NCBI GenBank assembly: GCA_903828565.1
Contig: CAIKMQ010000005.1
Location: 1 to 64,000 of the forward strand
Direction: 5' to 3'
Source: an uncultured Leptolinea sp.
GTDB lineage: Bacteria > Chloroflexota > Anaerolineae > Anaerolineales > Anaerolineaceae
DNA length: 64,000 nucleotides
Of the stretch, positions 20,349-30,449 are shown in pieces (the first letter of the stretch is position 1; each line of letters begins with the position of its first letter). The notes under the pieces are model-generated. The model was given only the letters and a program-made list of their open reading frames with translations, was not told the DNA's origin and searched no databases. A program made the position numbers and the translations under genes.

Positions 20349-22355
20349 ATGGATTTTCTTAGAGATCTCACCTTTGCTCCATTATTATGGCTTGCTGTTT
20401 GTTTTGCGTGGACGATCGGTGGATATTGGATAGTTAAGAAATTATTCAACCTCGATCCATGGGAAGAATTAATTGTTGGATTTGCCACCGGCATGGTTGC
20501 ATATCTCTTCTTCGTGAATATATTGGCGCGATTCCTTCCTCCGTTATTAGGGTTTACATTACCAGCTCTTCTCGTGCTAGGATTAGGACTTATTAGTTGC
20601 TACCATCAAATACCACATCCTTTTCACCGTGAAAGCAGAGCCCAGTGGTTCTTGATAATTACTGGAATTATGATGGGTATATTCTTCCTGCTGATAAGCC
20701 TGGGGGTATCGTTATATGATGAGTATCGCAATTTACCCATTATTGCGCAAATGGCTCGAGGAACGATCCCCCCAACGTTCAACAGTCTCCAACCTTACTC
20801 TTATCATTACGGATCGCAATTACTTGGCAGCAGTTTCGTGGCTATTGGTGGCATGTTCCCATGGTCCGCCTTTGACTTTGAGAAGGGCATTCTTTGGGGG
20901 TTGACCGGTGTGTTGTTCATACTAGTAGCGAAGAGATACCTGAAAAGCTGGTACAAGAGCGCTATTGCTTGCCTGTTCTATACATTCGTGGGTGGTACGC
21001 GCTACCTCCTGTTCTTTTTTCCCAAATCTTGGCTGGCAGAGGTAGATAAACTGGTAACTCTCCAGGGAACCAGCACAGAGATAGGTTTGCCACTTTCCCA
21101 GGCTCTACGCCAGCAATGGACTTTGGATGGCGGCCCTGTACAAGGGTCATATACCTTTGGATTTATGAATGGTCTATTCTCCAACCGTGCCATGGCGCAT
21201 GACGGAACGGGGGAATTTAGTATTATGATCCTGCTGCTTTTCATCCTTTTTCTGCAGCGCGAACGGAGCAGATGGGTTATTGTATTGTATACGACGCTGC
21301 TGGCGTACTGGGCCCTGGTCAACGAGGCAAATTTTGGCCTTTTTGGTATAGGGTTGGGGTTGGCAGGGTTGTATATGCTGATAAAGGATCGCAGGAAATT
21401 TTATAAGTTTTTTGAGTATACCTGGCTTCCCGGATTGCTTTCTTTACCACTCGCTTTTACGCAGGGAGGGGTTTTTAGCGGCCAGAGTATAACCTTCCTT
21501 TCCAACAATTCTGTTGCTTCGAACGAAGGCACTTTATCCTTCGGGTTGAAACTATTGGCTTCTGTTGAAACGGCGCATCTGGGCAACCTCCCGATTAATA
21601 ATATCTATACGATCTTGGTTTTGGTCGTAGAAATGGGCTTAGGGATATTCTTCCTTCCATGGATACTACCAGTTCTATGGAAACGCATGAAAGATGGTGA
21701 ATGGCTGAGTGGTATTCTTCTGGGAAGTACGCTTTTTGCGTTCATTGCCCCATTTTTCATAGGGTTTAAAGGCGAAAATAGTATCCCAAGCACAAGAGAT
21801 ATCAGCCGATTGACAGGCTTTGCAGTTGATACTTGGGCAATGGTTTTGATCATTCTGTTCTTAAAGGAACAAAAGTGGAAATTCTATAGGATACTGGCGG
21901 GAGGCGCTTTAGGTGTGATGAGTGTTGGGGGTATCTATAACCTGTGGCGTGAGTTACCAGCTATAGAGTACCCGGTCAATTCATACTACGTAAAAGATCC
22001 GGATGTTGAAGTTGCACGGGATGTATGGGAATTTCTACCAGATGATTGCCAGATTTTTGACCCGAATGGAGAACGTGCCCTGATCATAACAGGTTGTAAG
22101 ACAAACCATAATTACCTGAACAGCTATAAAACTAGACCGGAATGGCAATCCATACGCGACAATCCCACCCTCGAGGAACTCGGCAGACAAGGATACGATT
22201 TTATCTATATGAACGAAAAATGGTTAATGGATCTTCCGGAAGGCAACAGGGGCGTTTTCAGGGATCCATGTGTCATCGTTATATCTCGCCATTTCTCTGA
22301 GGATGGTTTTCTACGAAGGGATTTGTTGGATATTTCTTCTTGTGGGGTGAAATAA
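20349..22355 (+). CDS. Large polytopic membrane protein, AT-rich gene, unknown (GT-C-like topology)
   Basis: 668-aa ORF, many TM helices, C-terminal soluble segment PDDCQIFDPNGERALIITGCKTNHNY; composition visibly more AT-rich than neighbours. Confidence 0.65.
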   Translation: MDFLRDLTFAPLLWLAVCFAWTIGGYWIVKKLFNLDPWEELIVGFATGMVAYLFFVNILARFLPPLLGFTLPALLVLGLGLISCYHQIPHPFHRESRAQWFLIITGIMMGIFFLLISLGVSLYDEYRNLPIIAQMARGTIPPTFNSLQPYSYHYGSQLLGSSFVAIGGMFPWSAFDFEKGILWGLTGVLFILVAKRYLKSWYKSAIACLFYTFVGGTRYLLFFFPKSWLAEVDKLVTLQGTSTEIGLPLSQALRQQWTLDGGPVQGSYTFGFMNGLFSNRAMAHDGTGEFSIMILLLFILFLQRERSRWVIVLYTTLLAYWALVNEANFGLFGIGLGLAGLYMLIKDRRKFYKFFEYTWLPGLLSLPLAFTQGGVFSGQSITFLSNNSVASNEGTLSFGLKLLASVETAHLGNLPINNIYTILVLVVEMGLGIFFLPWILPVLWKRMKDGEWLSGILLGSTLFAFIAPFFIGFKGENSIPSTRDISRLTGFAVDTWAMVLIILFLKEQKWKFYRILAGGALGVMSVGGIYNLWRELPAIEYPVNSYYVKDPDVEVARDVWEFLPDDCQIFDPNGERALIITGCKTNHNYLNSYKTRPEWQSIRDNPTLEELGRQGYDFIYMNEKWLMDLPEGNRGVFRDPCVIVISRHFSEDGFLRRDLLDISSCGVK

Positions 22356-22389
22356 TCAAGTTAGGTGTAAATCGAGGCTTATCCCCCGG

Positions 22390-22417
22390 TTGACTCACCC
22401 GGTATTCGGTTTATAAT
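22390..22417 (+). promoter_or_regulatory. Sigma-70-type promoter candidate (TTGACT-16-TATAAT)
   Basis: -35 TTGACT 22390-22395, 16-nt spacer, -10 TATAAT 22412-22417, 19 nt before the ATG at 22437. Confidence 0.65.
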
Positions 22418-22431
22418 TCAGTTACTGAATA
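22403..22431. promoter_or_regulatory. Candidate operator: perfect 15-bp dyad ATTCAGT-T-ACTGAAT plus extra half-site TATTCGGT
   Basis: ATTCAGTTACTGAAT at 22416-22430 overlaps the -10; TATTCGGT at 22403-22410 repeats the half-site 12 bp upstream. Confidence 0.6.
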
Positions 22432-22436
22432 CTGGT

Positions 22437-22922
22437 ATGGATGACCCCGTTCTCAACCACCGCGAATTGAACCTGCTGCAGGGTATAGAGCAGGACCCGG
22501 ACGTGAACCAGGCCGTTCTGGCTGAAAAGCTGGGCGTGGCTGTGGGCACGGTCAACTGGCATTTAAAGCGCCTGATTGAAAAAGGGGCCATCAAGGTAAA
22601 GCGCGCCTCACGTCGTAAACTGAAATACATCATCACTCCCGAAGGTATCGCCCTGCGCGCCCGTCTGACGCTGGATTTCGTCCAGCAGAGCTTCGCGCTG
22701 TACCGGCTGATTCGCTCGCGGGCAGTGGAAGCCATCCCGGTCATCAGCAGCGCCGGTTATACCGCTGTGCGCCTGCAAGTCGAAGGAGATATGGGGGATG
22801 TGGTGCGCCTGACTTGCCTGGAACACGGCCTGTCGATATCGGAGGATCCGCAGCTGCCGCTCATCCACATGGATGGCATGAAGGTGGTGGTGGATTACCC
22901 TGCCAACGGAGCGCGTCCATGA
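22437..22922 (+). CDS. Winged-helix transcriptional regulator of EPS-associated MarR-like type
   Basis: ELNLLQGIEQDPDVNQAVLAEKLGVAVGTVNWHLKRLIEKGAIKVKRASRRKLKYIITPEG wHTH region; located inside a polysaccharide locus. Confidence 0.8.
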   Translation: MDDPVLNHRELNLLQGIEQDPDVNQAVLAEKLGVAVGTVNWHLKRLIEKGAIKVKRASRRKLKYIITPEGIALRARLTLDFVQQSFALYRLIRSRAVEAIPVISSAGYTAVRLQVEGDMGDVVRLTCLEHGLSISEDPQLPLIHMDGMKVVVDYPANGARP

Positions 22923-24109
22923 CCCCGCGGGCTCTGCTGGCTCTTACCAGCCATGGTAACGCGCCTTACCTGATGGCTGCGCGCTTTACCCATGCGCTGG
23001 GTGATTACCCGGTGATCATCCCCTGGTATTACGGAAAGACGCAGGCGGATATTCTGCTTGAGGAAGTTCCTGAAATGCGGGAGCGTGTCTATCTTTCCGC
23101 GGCTCTGGGTGGGTTGTTTGCCCCGCTGCTGCTTGAAACCGGCTCTGGGAAGCCCTACGCCCAATTTGCTGCCGGGCTGGCGCGGGAAGATGATCCGCAG
23201 GGGGCGCGAGCAATTGAAGATCAGCTGGCAGGCTTACTACGGGCTGGCATTTCCGCCGAGCCGCTGGATGGCGGGCCTGCGCGTATCTTTCATGGGCAGG
23301 ATCTGGCAGCGGTGATCAACACCACATTGCCTTTACGGGTGGCTGTACCGCGGGTCTTCTTCTTTTTCACGGCGCGCATGTCCAGGTTATACGGCAACAC
23401 CCCCGTCAACGAGAATGACCAGCTGACAACATCCGCGGTGGCAGAGCTGTACCCCTTTGCCAGCTTGTGGCGCAAGGTGGAAGATACCTTCACAGTCTCA
23501 TTCACACCGCGCATCAATGCCCTGAGTGGCAGCATGGAAGATAAAAACGATCAGACGATCCTGACGCCGCCACTGGCATTCCAACGACCGGTTGTCAGCA
23601 AACTCAAGCAGCCGGGGGTGCTCTTCGTTCCCTCCGGTACACGCACCGATATGGCCAAGCTGCACCGTGCCGCGGACGCGTTGCCTGCGGGTTTTCTTCC
23701 ACTGGTGCTGGGCAGCAGCGGCAGCCATCCCGATTACCCTGCTGATCGCTTCACCTGTGTCACGGCGGATGTTTACGGCGACCCGCAATTGCAGGCTGTC
23801 GTTTCGCGCGGCGGCTGGGGAACCCAGTGGGAATGCCTGGCCAACCAGGTGCCATCCGCGATGGTGCGTACTACCTTCGTGGAAGACCCTGAGATTGGCC
23901 ATACCCAGCAGGCTTTGCAGCAACTTGGTCTGGCTGCCGTAGTGGATGATAATTTAGATGATTTTCTGACACCGGGTACCCTGGAATCCTACCGTTCTTC
24001 ATTAGAGGTGGAACGGCAGCGGGACAGGCAGCTGTTTGGTGAACTGGCAAACGATGGTTTCGCTTTCATGGCGAAGCAGATCTGCGACCGCAACTTGATA
24101 GATGATTAA
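22919..24109 (+). CDS. Putative GT-B glycosyltransferase (divergent, GT1/GT28-like C-terminus)
   Basis: Start ATG 22919 overlaps the regulator stop; VLFVPSGTRTDMAKLHRAADAL and VVSRGGWGTQWECLANQVPSAMVRTTFVEDPEIGHTQQALQQLGL resembles UGT/MurG acceptor-donor region. Confidence 0.6.
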   Translation: MTPRALLALTSHGNAPYLMAARFTHALGDYPVIIPWYYGKTQADILLEEVPEMRERVYLSAALGGLFAPLLLETGSGKPYAQFAAGLAREDDPQGARAIEDQLAGLLRAGISAEPLDGGPARIFHGQDLAAVINTTLPLRVAVPRVFFFFTARMSRLYGNTPVNENDQLTTSAVAELYPFASLWRKVEDTFTVSFTPRINALSGSMEDKNDQTILTPPLAFQRPVVSKLKQPGVLFVPSGTRTDMAKLHRAADALPAGFLPLVLGSSGSHPDYPADRFTCVTADVYGDPQLQAVVSRGGWGTQWECLANQVPSAMVRTTFVEDPEIGHTQQALQQLGLAAVVDDNLDDFLTPGTLESYRSSLEVERQRDRQLFGELANDGFAFMAKQICDRNLIDD

Positions 24110-25066
<957 letters not shown>

Positions 25067-25117
25067 GCAGTTGCATCTGCAGCTGTTTATAGGAAATACT
25101 GAAATGGAGCATGGATC

Positions 25118-25945
25118 ATGAGTGAAGAAACCACGTTGATCAGGGCATCCAGTGGATGGGTGGCGCTGAACCTGAAAGATCTGTGGAAGTACCGCGAGTT
25201 GGTGTACTTCCTCATCTGGCGTGATATTAAAGTACGCTATAAACAAGCTGCCCTGGGGGTTGCCTGGGCAATTATCCAACCTATTCTGACGATGCTGGTA
25301 TTCAGCACTGTCTTTGGGAAATTCGGTAAGTTGCCTACTGATAACAGCGTGCCGTATCCGCTGTTCACACTGGCGGCCTTGCTGCCGTGGACGCTCTTTG
25401 CGAATGCCCTGCAGCGTTCAGGCACCAGCCTGGTGGGTTCAGCCAACCTGATCACCAAGATCTACTTCCCGCGCCTGATTATTCCCATCTCATCGGTCAT
25501 GGCCGGTCTGGTGGATTTTGGCATTTCCTTTATCATCCTGATCGGTACCATGATCTACTTCAAGGTTTCCTTCACGTGGAATATGCTCTGGATCATTCCA
25601 TTTACCATGTTGACACTGGTGACAGCCCTGGCAGTCGGCTTGTGGTTTTCTGCTTTGAATGTACGCTACCGCGATGTGCAGCAAATGATACCCTTCCTCG
25701 TTCAGGTGTGGATGTTTGCTTCGCCTGTAGCTTATTCCGCACAGTTGATCACAGACCGCAAGTGGCAGATCATCTACGGATTGAACCCGATGGCCGGCAT
25801 CATTCAAGGTTTCCGCTGGTCGCTTCTGGGCGGTACGCCGCCGGGTGAACTGATGCTCCTTTCCTCCGCTGTGATGCTGGTTCTCTTCATCGGCGGGCTA
25901 TATTATTTCAGGCGGATGGAAAAGACATTCGCGGATACGGTGTAA
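25118..25945 (+). CDS. Polysaccharide ABC transporter permease (Wzm type)
   Basis: LWKYRELVYFLIWRDIKVRYKQAALGVAWAIIQPILTMLVFSTVFG ABC-2 signature; adjacent to Wzt-like ATPase. Confidence 0.93.
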   Translation: MSEETTLIRASSGWVALNLKDLWKYRELVYFLIWRDIKVRYKQAALGVAWAIIQPILTMLVFSTVFGKFGKLPTDNSVPYPLFTLAALLPWTLFANALQRSGTSLVGSANLITKIYFPRLIIPISSVMAGLVDFGISFIILIGTMIYFKVSFTWNMLWIIPFTMLTLVTALAVGLWFSALNVRYRDVQQMIPFLVQVWMFASPVAYSAQLITDRKWQIIYGLNPMAGIIQGFRWSLLGGTPPGELMLLSSAVMLVLFIGGLYYFRRMEKTFADTV

Positions 25946-25947
25946 CT

Positions 25948-27234
25948 ATGAGCGATATTGCCATTCAAGCTACTAACCTGGGTAAGAGATATCAATTGGG
26001 TGCGCTGGGGACGAATTACCGCACCCTGCGTGACACGATTGTGGATACTTTTACATCCACCACGCAGGCACTGTTACATACCGGTGAGCGAACCGTAACG
26101 CGCGCTGAGGAGAATCGTTTCTGGGCATTGCGCGGCCTCTCGTTTGATGTGAAAAAAGGACAGGTACTGGGTGTGGTCGGCCGTAACGGCGCAGGTAAAA
26201 GCACCTTACTTAAGATCCTTTCGCGTGTCACCGAACCTACCGAAGGTCAGGCAGAGATCCACGGACGTGTCGGCTCACTACTGGAAGTAGGTACTGGTTT
26301 CCACCCTGAATTGACTGGTCGTGAGAATATCTTCCTTAATGGTGCCATCCTCGGCATGAAACGTACCGAAATCGCCGCAAAATTCGATGAGATCGTTGCC
26401 TTTTCTGAGGTAGAGAAATTCATCGATACCCCGGTCAAGCGCTATTCCAGCGGCATGTACCTGCGTTTGGCATTTGCTGTGGCGGCACACCTGGAACCCG
26501 AGATCCTCGTGGTGGATGAGGTGTTGGCGGTCGGTGATGCTGAATTCCAACGCAAGTGCATGGGAAAAATGAGCGATGTTGCTCAGCAGGGCCGCACTGT
26601 ACTGTTTGTCAGCCACAATATGAGCGCTATTCTGCGCTTGACGCAGGAGACGATGGTTCTGGATAAGGGCCAGCTGCTGATGCGCGCGCCAACCCAGGAA
26701 GCGGTGGATTATTACCTTTCCAGTGGATATTCTCGCCAGGGAGAGCGGATGTGGGAAGCGGATGAGATCCCACCCTCTGCCGCCCCTTTCCGGCCGATCG
26801 CCATCCGTGTGAAAGACCCCCGCGGCCGGGTGGTCGAAACTATCCGATCCACCGAACCATTCCAGGTGGAATTTGAGTATCAACTGGCACAACCATTAAC
26901 CGGACTGCGCGTAGGCTTGTATTTTGTAAGCCCGCGCGGCGAGCCGATCTTCACCAGCTTCGATACCGATGAGCCGGCGCAGTACGAACGGCATTCTGCC
27001 CGCAAAGCCGGGCATTACTTCAGCCGCTGCAGCGTTCCTGCCAACCTGTTCAATGAAGGCCGGCTGGTGCTGGGTGTGAATGCCAGCTCCTTCAAGATCA
27101 AGCGCTATTTTCAGGATGAGCAGGCGCTGGTCTTCAGTGTAGACGGCACCGGCGCGCCGGGTTCACAATGGGCTGAACCGCGTCAGGGACCCATCCGTCC
27201 AGCGCTCGAATGGAAGATCGAGGTGCATTCGTGA
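25948..27234 (+). CDS. Polysaccharide ABC transporter ATPase with C-terminal substrate-binding extension (Wzt type)
   Basis: GVVGRNGAGKSTLLKILSRVTEPTEG Walker A, YSSGMYLRLAFAVAAHLEPEILVVDEVLAVGD, C-terminal beta-rich extension from about residue 255. Confidence 0.93.
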   Translation: MSDIAIQATNLGKRYQLGALGTNYRTLRDTIVDTFTSTTQALLHTGERTVTRAEENRFWALRGLSFDVKKGQVLGVVGRNGAGKSTLLKILSRVTEPTEGQAEIHGRVGSLLEVGTGFHPELTGRENIFLNGAILGMKRTEIAAKFDEIVAFSEVEKFIDTPVKRYSSGMYLRLAFAVAAHLEPEILVVDEVLAVGDAEFQRKCMGKMSDVAQQGRTVLFVSHNMSAILRLTQETMVLDKGQLLMRAPTQEAVDYYLSSGYSRQGERMWEADEIPPSAAPFRPIAIRVKDPRGRVVETIRSTEPFQVEFEYQLAQPLTGLRVGLYFVSPRGEPIFTSFDTDEPAQYERHSARKAGHYFSRCSVPANLFNEGRLVLGVNASSFKIKRYFQDEQALVFSVDGTGAPGSQWAEPRQGPIRPALEWKIEVHS

Positions 27235-28811
27235 AAGGGAAGCAGGCGATCAAGGCGCTGCTCGGCGAGCTGCCGCTCTCCGCGGAAGTCTATATGAGCT
27301 TGCGGCCAAAAGGTAAGGCCCTGCGGACGCGATTTTCGTTGGAGCATTTACGCCGGCATCTGCCCGAAGTCACCCTTCAGGCGCAATCTGCTGCGCTGCA
27401 GATCGGGAATGGCAAGAAAATATTAATTTTTGCCACCCTGCATTACTGGGTGGAGCAGGCAGCCCTGCTGGGTATATCTCTGGCAGGGATGGGATATGCG
27501 CCGCACCTGGCTTACCTGCCATATTTTGACTGGCAGAAACCGGTGGATAAATTCGATCTGCGCCGCAACAACCTATATGCCAGGGATGTTCTCGCTGCAG
27601 CTCGCTCGTTGCTGGCATCCACCTCGCTGCTGGATTATCCGAACAGCAAGAAATTACCGCCCTCCCTGGAGCGCGACATGGAACTGGTCAGCCATTATGA
27701 TGCCCAGTACACCCTGCAGGTAGAAACTGTGGACACAGGCAGTGATATTTTTCGCCTTCGCTTGGAGCGCAACCGTTTCGCGGCTGAAAAACTACTGGCA
27801 TTGGTTGAAGAGATGCGCCCGGATGCCGTGATCGTGCCGAACGGCACCATCCAGGAATTGGGTGTAGCTTACCGGGTAGCACGATACCTGGGAATACCGG
27901 TCTCCACATACGAGTTCAGCGATCAGCGCGATAGTATCTGGCTGGCGCAGGACGATGAGATCATGCGCCAGGATACCCGGTCGATGTGGTCTGCCCGGGG
28001 AGAAACACCCCTGACTGCGGACCAACGCGAGCGTATAGAAGGGTACTACCGTGCAAAAATGCAGGGAGACCTTTTTGGTAATTTTGTGCGTCAGTGGCAG
28101 TCATCCCGCCGGGCCGGTTCTGAGCAGGCACGTCAACAGTTGGGTTTGGATGATCGCCCGATCGTCCTGCTGGCTACCAACGTCTTAGGGGACAGCCTGA
28201 CTCTGGGACGCCAGGTGTTTAGCCAGACAATGGCTGAATGGATCGAGCGCACGGTGCAGTATCTTGCGCAGCGGAAGGATGCCCAGCTGATCATTCGGGT
28301 ACACCCTGGTGAAGTATTGACTCACGGCCCATCCATGGTGGACGTGGTCAATGTCGCGTTGCCGGGATTACCTGAGAACATCCACCTGGTTGGCCCGCGT
28401 GACAAAGTCAATACCTACGACCTGGTAGAACTGGCTGATTTGGGCTTGGTATACACCACCACCACAGGATTGGAGATGGCACTTGCAGGTGTGCCGGTGG
28501 TGGCAGCCGGTGATACCCATTACAAAGGCAAGGGTTTTACGCAAGATCCGCAAACGTATCCGGAATATTTCCAGTTATTGGATAAAATACTAGCAGACCC
28601 CGGCAAATTCCGCCTGAATACCGGCCAGGTGGATGCAGCCTGGCGGTATGCATACCGCTTCTTTTTTGAGTACAGCCTGCCTTTCCCCTGGCGGTTGGTG
28701 CAACTGTGGGAAGATGTGAAGGAACGTCCGGTATCTTATGTGTTGGGCGAAGGGTTGCCTAAGTATGAAGCCACCTTCCGCTCACTGGCTGGAGAGAAGA
28801 TCGAGTGGTGA
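27231..28811 (+). CDS. Capsule-polysaccharide biosynthesis-type (KpsS/KpsC/CDP-glycerol transferase-like GT-B) protein
   Basis: GTG start 27231 overlapping Wzt stop; DAQLIIRVHPGEVL..., VYTTTTGLEMALAGVPVVAAGDTHYKGKGFT. Confidence 0.72.
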   Translation: MKGKQAIKALLGELPLSAEVYMSLRPKGKALRTRFSLEHLRRHLPEVTLQAQSAALQIGNGKKILIFATLHYWVEQAALLGISLAGMGYAPHLAYLPYFDWQKPVDKFDLRRNNLYARDVLAAARSLLASTSLLDYPNSKKLPPSLERDMELVSHYDAQYTLQVETVDTGSDIFRLRLERNRFAAEKLLALVEEMRPDAVIVPNGTIQELGVAYRVARYLGIPVSTYEFSDQRDSIWLAQDDEIMRQDTRSMWSARGETPLTADQRERIEGYYRAKMQGDLFGNFVRQWQSSRRAGSEQARQQLGLDDRPIVLLATNVLGDSLTLGRQVFSQTMAEWIERTVQYLAQRKDAQLIIRVHPGEVLTHGPSMVDVVNVALPGLPENIHLVGPRDKVNTYDLVELADLGLVYTTTTGLEMALAGVPVVAAGDTHYKGKGFTQDPQTYPEYFQLLDKILADPGKFRLNTGQVDAAWRYAYRFFFEYSLPFPWRLVQLWEDVKERPVSYVLGEGLPKYEATFRSLAGEKIEW

Positions 28812-28814
28812 ACC

Positions 28815-29669
28815 ATGACAGATAACAATGTTAAGCAGCAGGTGCGGGAATTCTACGACCAGGTCGGCTGGCAGTTGGAAGCTGACGGCCTGTATCAAAA
28901 TGCCCGCTATGAAGACCTGCGTCCCGTCTCGGCAGAGTACATTCACAAATGCCACGGACGGGTTGGCCGTCATCTGAAAACAACTGGAAAGTACCTGTTG
29001 GATGCCGGGTCCGGCCCGGTGCAATATGAAGAGTATATGGAATATCTGCGTGGTTTTCAGTACCGTGTCTGCGCTGATATTTCTATTGTTGCCCTGAAAG
29101 AAGCCCGCAAGAAGCTGGGCGACCGCGGGTTATACGTGGTGTGTGATGTCGCCAACCTACCCTTCAAGGCGAACACCTTTGAAGGCGTCATGTCCATGCA
29201 CACCATCCACCACCTGCCGCGGGAGGATCATAAAAAAGCTTACCGCGAACTCTACCGCGTACTCGCACCGGATTCTACCGCAGTGGTAGTCAATGGATGG
29301 TCATCCCCCGGATTGGTTGGCCGTGTGGATAATGTCATTAAGCTTGTGGCGCGCGTCAGGCGCTGGCTGGGAGATACCCTAAAACGCCGCAAGCGAGCTG
29401 TGGTACCTGAGAGTGCTGCCACAGGCACGCATGTAGCAAAATACAACGCCGCCTGGCTAAAAAGGGAACTGGCAAGCGAGTTTCCCTTCCGCATTCTGGT
29501 TTGGCGTAGCATCAGTGTATTATCACTGCGGACATTTATCCATGACCGCCGAGGCGGTCGGACATTCTTGCGTTGGCTATATCAGATGGAAGAACGCTTC
29601 CCGCGTTTCTTCGGTGAACAGGGGCAGTATCCGTTGATCGTCTTCTCAAAACCTGCCAACAAAGGATAA
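28815..29669 (+). CDS. Class I SAM-dependent methyltransferase
   Basis: GKYLLDAGSGPVQYEEYMEYL, LPFKANTFEGVMSMHTIHHLP. Confidence 0.82.
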   Translation: MTDNNVKQQVREFYDQVGWQLEADGLYQNARYEDLRPVSAEYIHKCHGRVGRHLKTTGKYLLDAGSGPVQYEEYMEYLRGFQYRVCADISIVALKEARKKLGDRGLYVVCDVANLPFKANTFEGVMSMHTIHHLPREDHKKAYRELYRVLAPDSTAVVVNGWSSPGLVGRVDNVIKLVARVRRWLGDTLKRRKRAVVPESAATGTHVAKYNAAWLKRELASEFPFRILVWRSISVLSLRTFIHDRRGGRTFLRWLYQMEERFPRFFGEQGQYPLIVFSKPANKG

Positions 29670-29672
29670 TCC

Positions 29673-30434
29673 TTGCATAATGACTTTGGCAGTTTCATGC
29701 TCTTCATGCTTGTCGGGTTCGTGGCACAGCTGATCGATGGCGCGCTGGGAATGGCTTACAAGGTAAGCTCAAACACGTTCTTGCTCAGCATGGGCATTCC
29801 GCCGAATTTAGCCAGTGCCAGCGTACACCTGGCAGGGATGTTCACCTCGCTGGTATCTGGCCTATCCCACTTGAAATTTGGCAATGTGGATAAGCGCCTG
29901 GTACTTAAGTTGGCCATTCCCGGCATCATCGGAGGCGCTTTGGGAGCCTTCTTGCTGGCCAAGGTGCTGACCGGTGAGGTCATGGTGCCGTATGTATCTG
30001 CTTACCTGGTGATCATGGGTGTCATCATTGTCATCAAGTCGTTTCGTATGGCAGAAACCCACCACAAGTTTCGCAAGCGCTTCGTTTTACCGCTGGGTTT
30101 TGTGGGTGGTTTCCTGGATTCGATCGGCGGTGGTGGTTGGGGGCCGATCGTTACCACATCGCTCATCTCCACCGGGCATCATCCGCGTAAATCCATTGGC
30201 TCGGTCAACCTGGCGGAATTCTTTGTGACGGTTGTGGTCTCTTTTACGTTCCTGCTCACCCTGGGGTTTCTGAAGAATTGGGTGAACGTGGCCGGCCTGA
30301 TGCTGGGCGGGGTACTGGCTGCCCCCCTGGGTGCCATGCTAACCAAAAAACTGCCGCTGCGTTGGATGATGCTGGCAGTCGGCTTATTGATCATTGGATT
30401 AAGTGTCAGGACTTTGATACTGGCTATTTTTTAG
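29673..30434 (+). CDS. TauE/SafE-family sulfite/anion exporter-like permease
   Basis: FMLVGFVAQLIDGALGMAYKVSSNTFLLSMGIPPNLASASVHLAGMFTSLVSGLSHLKFGNVD and inverted repeat half; start codon (TTG 29673 or an internal ATG) uncertain. Confidence 0.88.
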   Translation: MHNDFGSFMLFMLVGFVAQLIDGALGMAYKVSSNTFLLSMGIPPNLASASVHLAGMFTSLVSGLSHLKFGNVDKRLVLKLAIPGIIGGALGAFLLAKVLTGEVMVPYVSAYLVIMGVIIVIKSFRMAETHHKFRKRFVLPLGFVGGFLDSIGGGGWGPIVTTSLISTGHHPRKSIGSVNLAEFFVTVVVSFTFLLTLGFLKNWVNVAGLMLGGVLAAPLGAMLTKKLPLRWMMLAVGLLIIGLSVRTLILAIF

Positions 30435-30449
30435 CTGGAAGGATGAACT

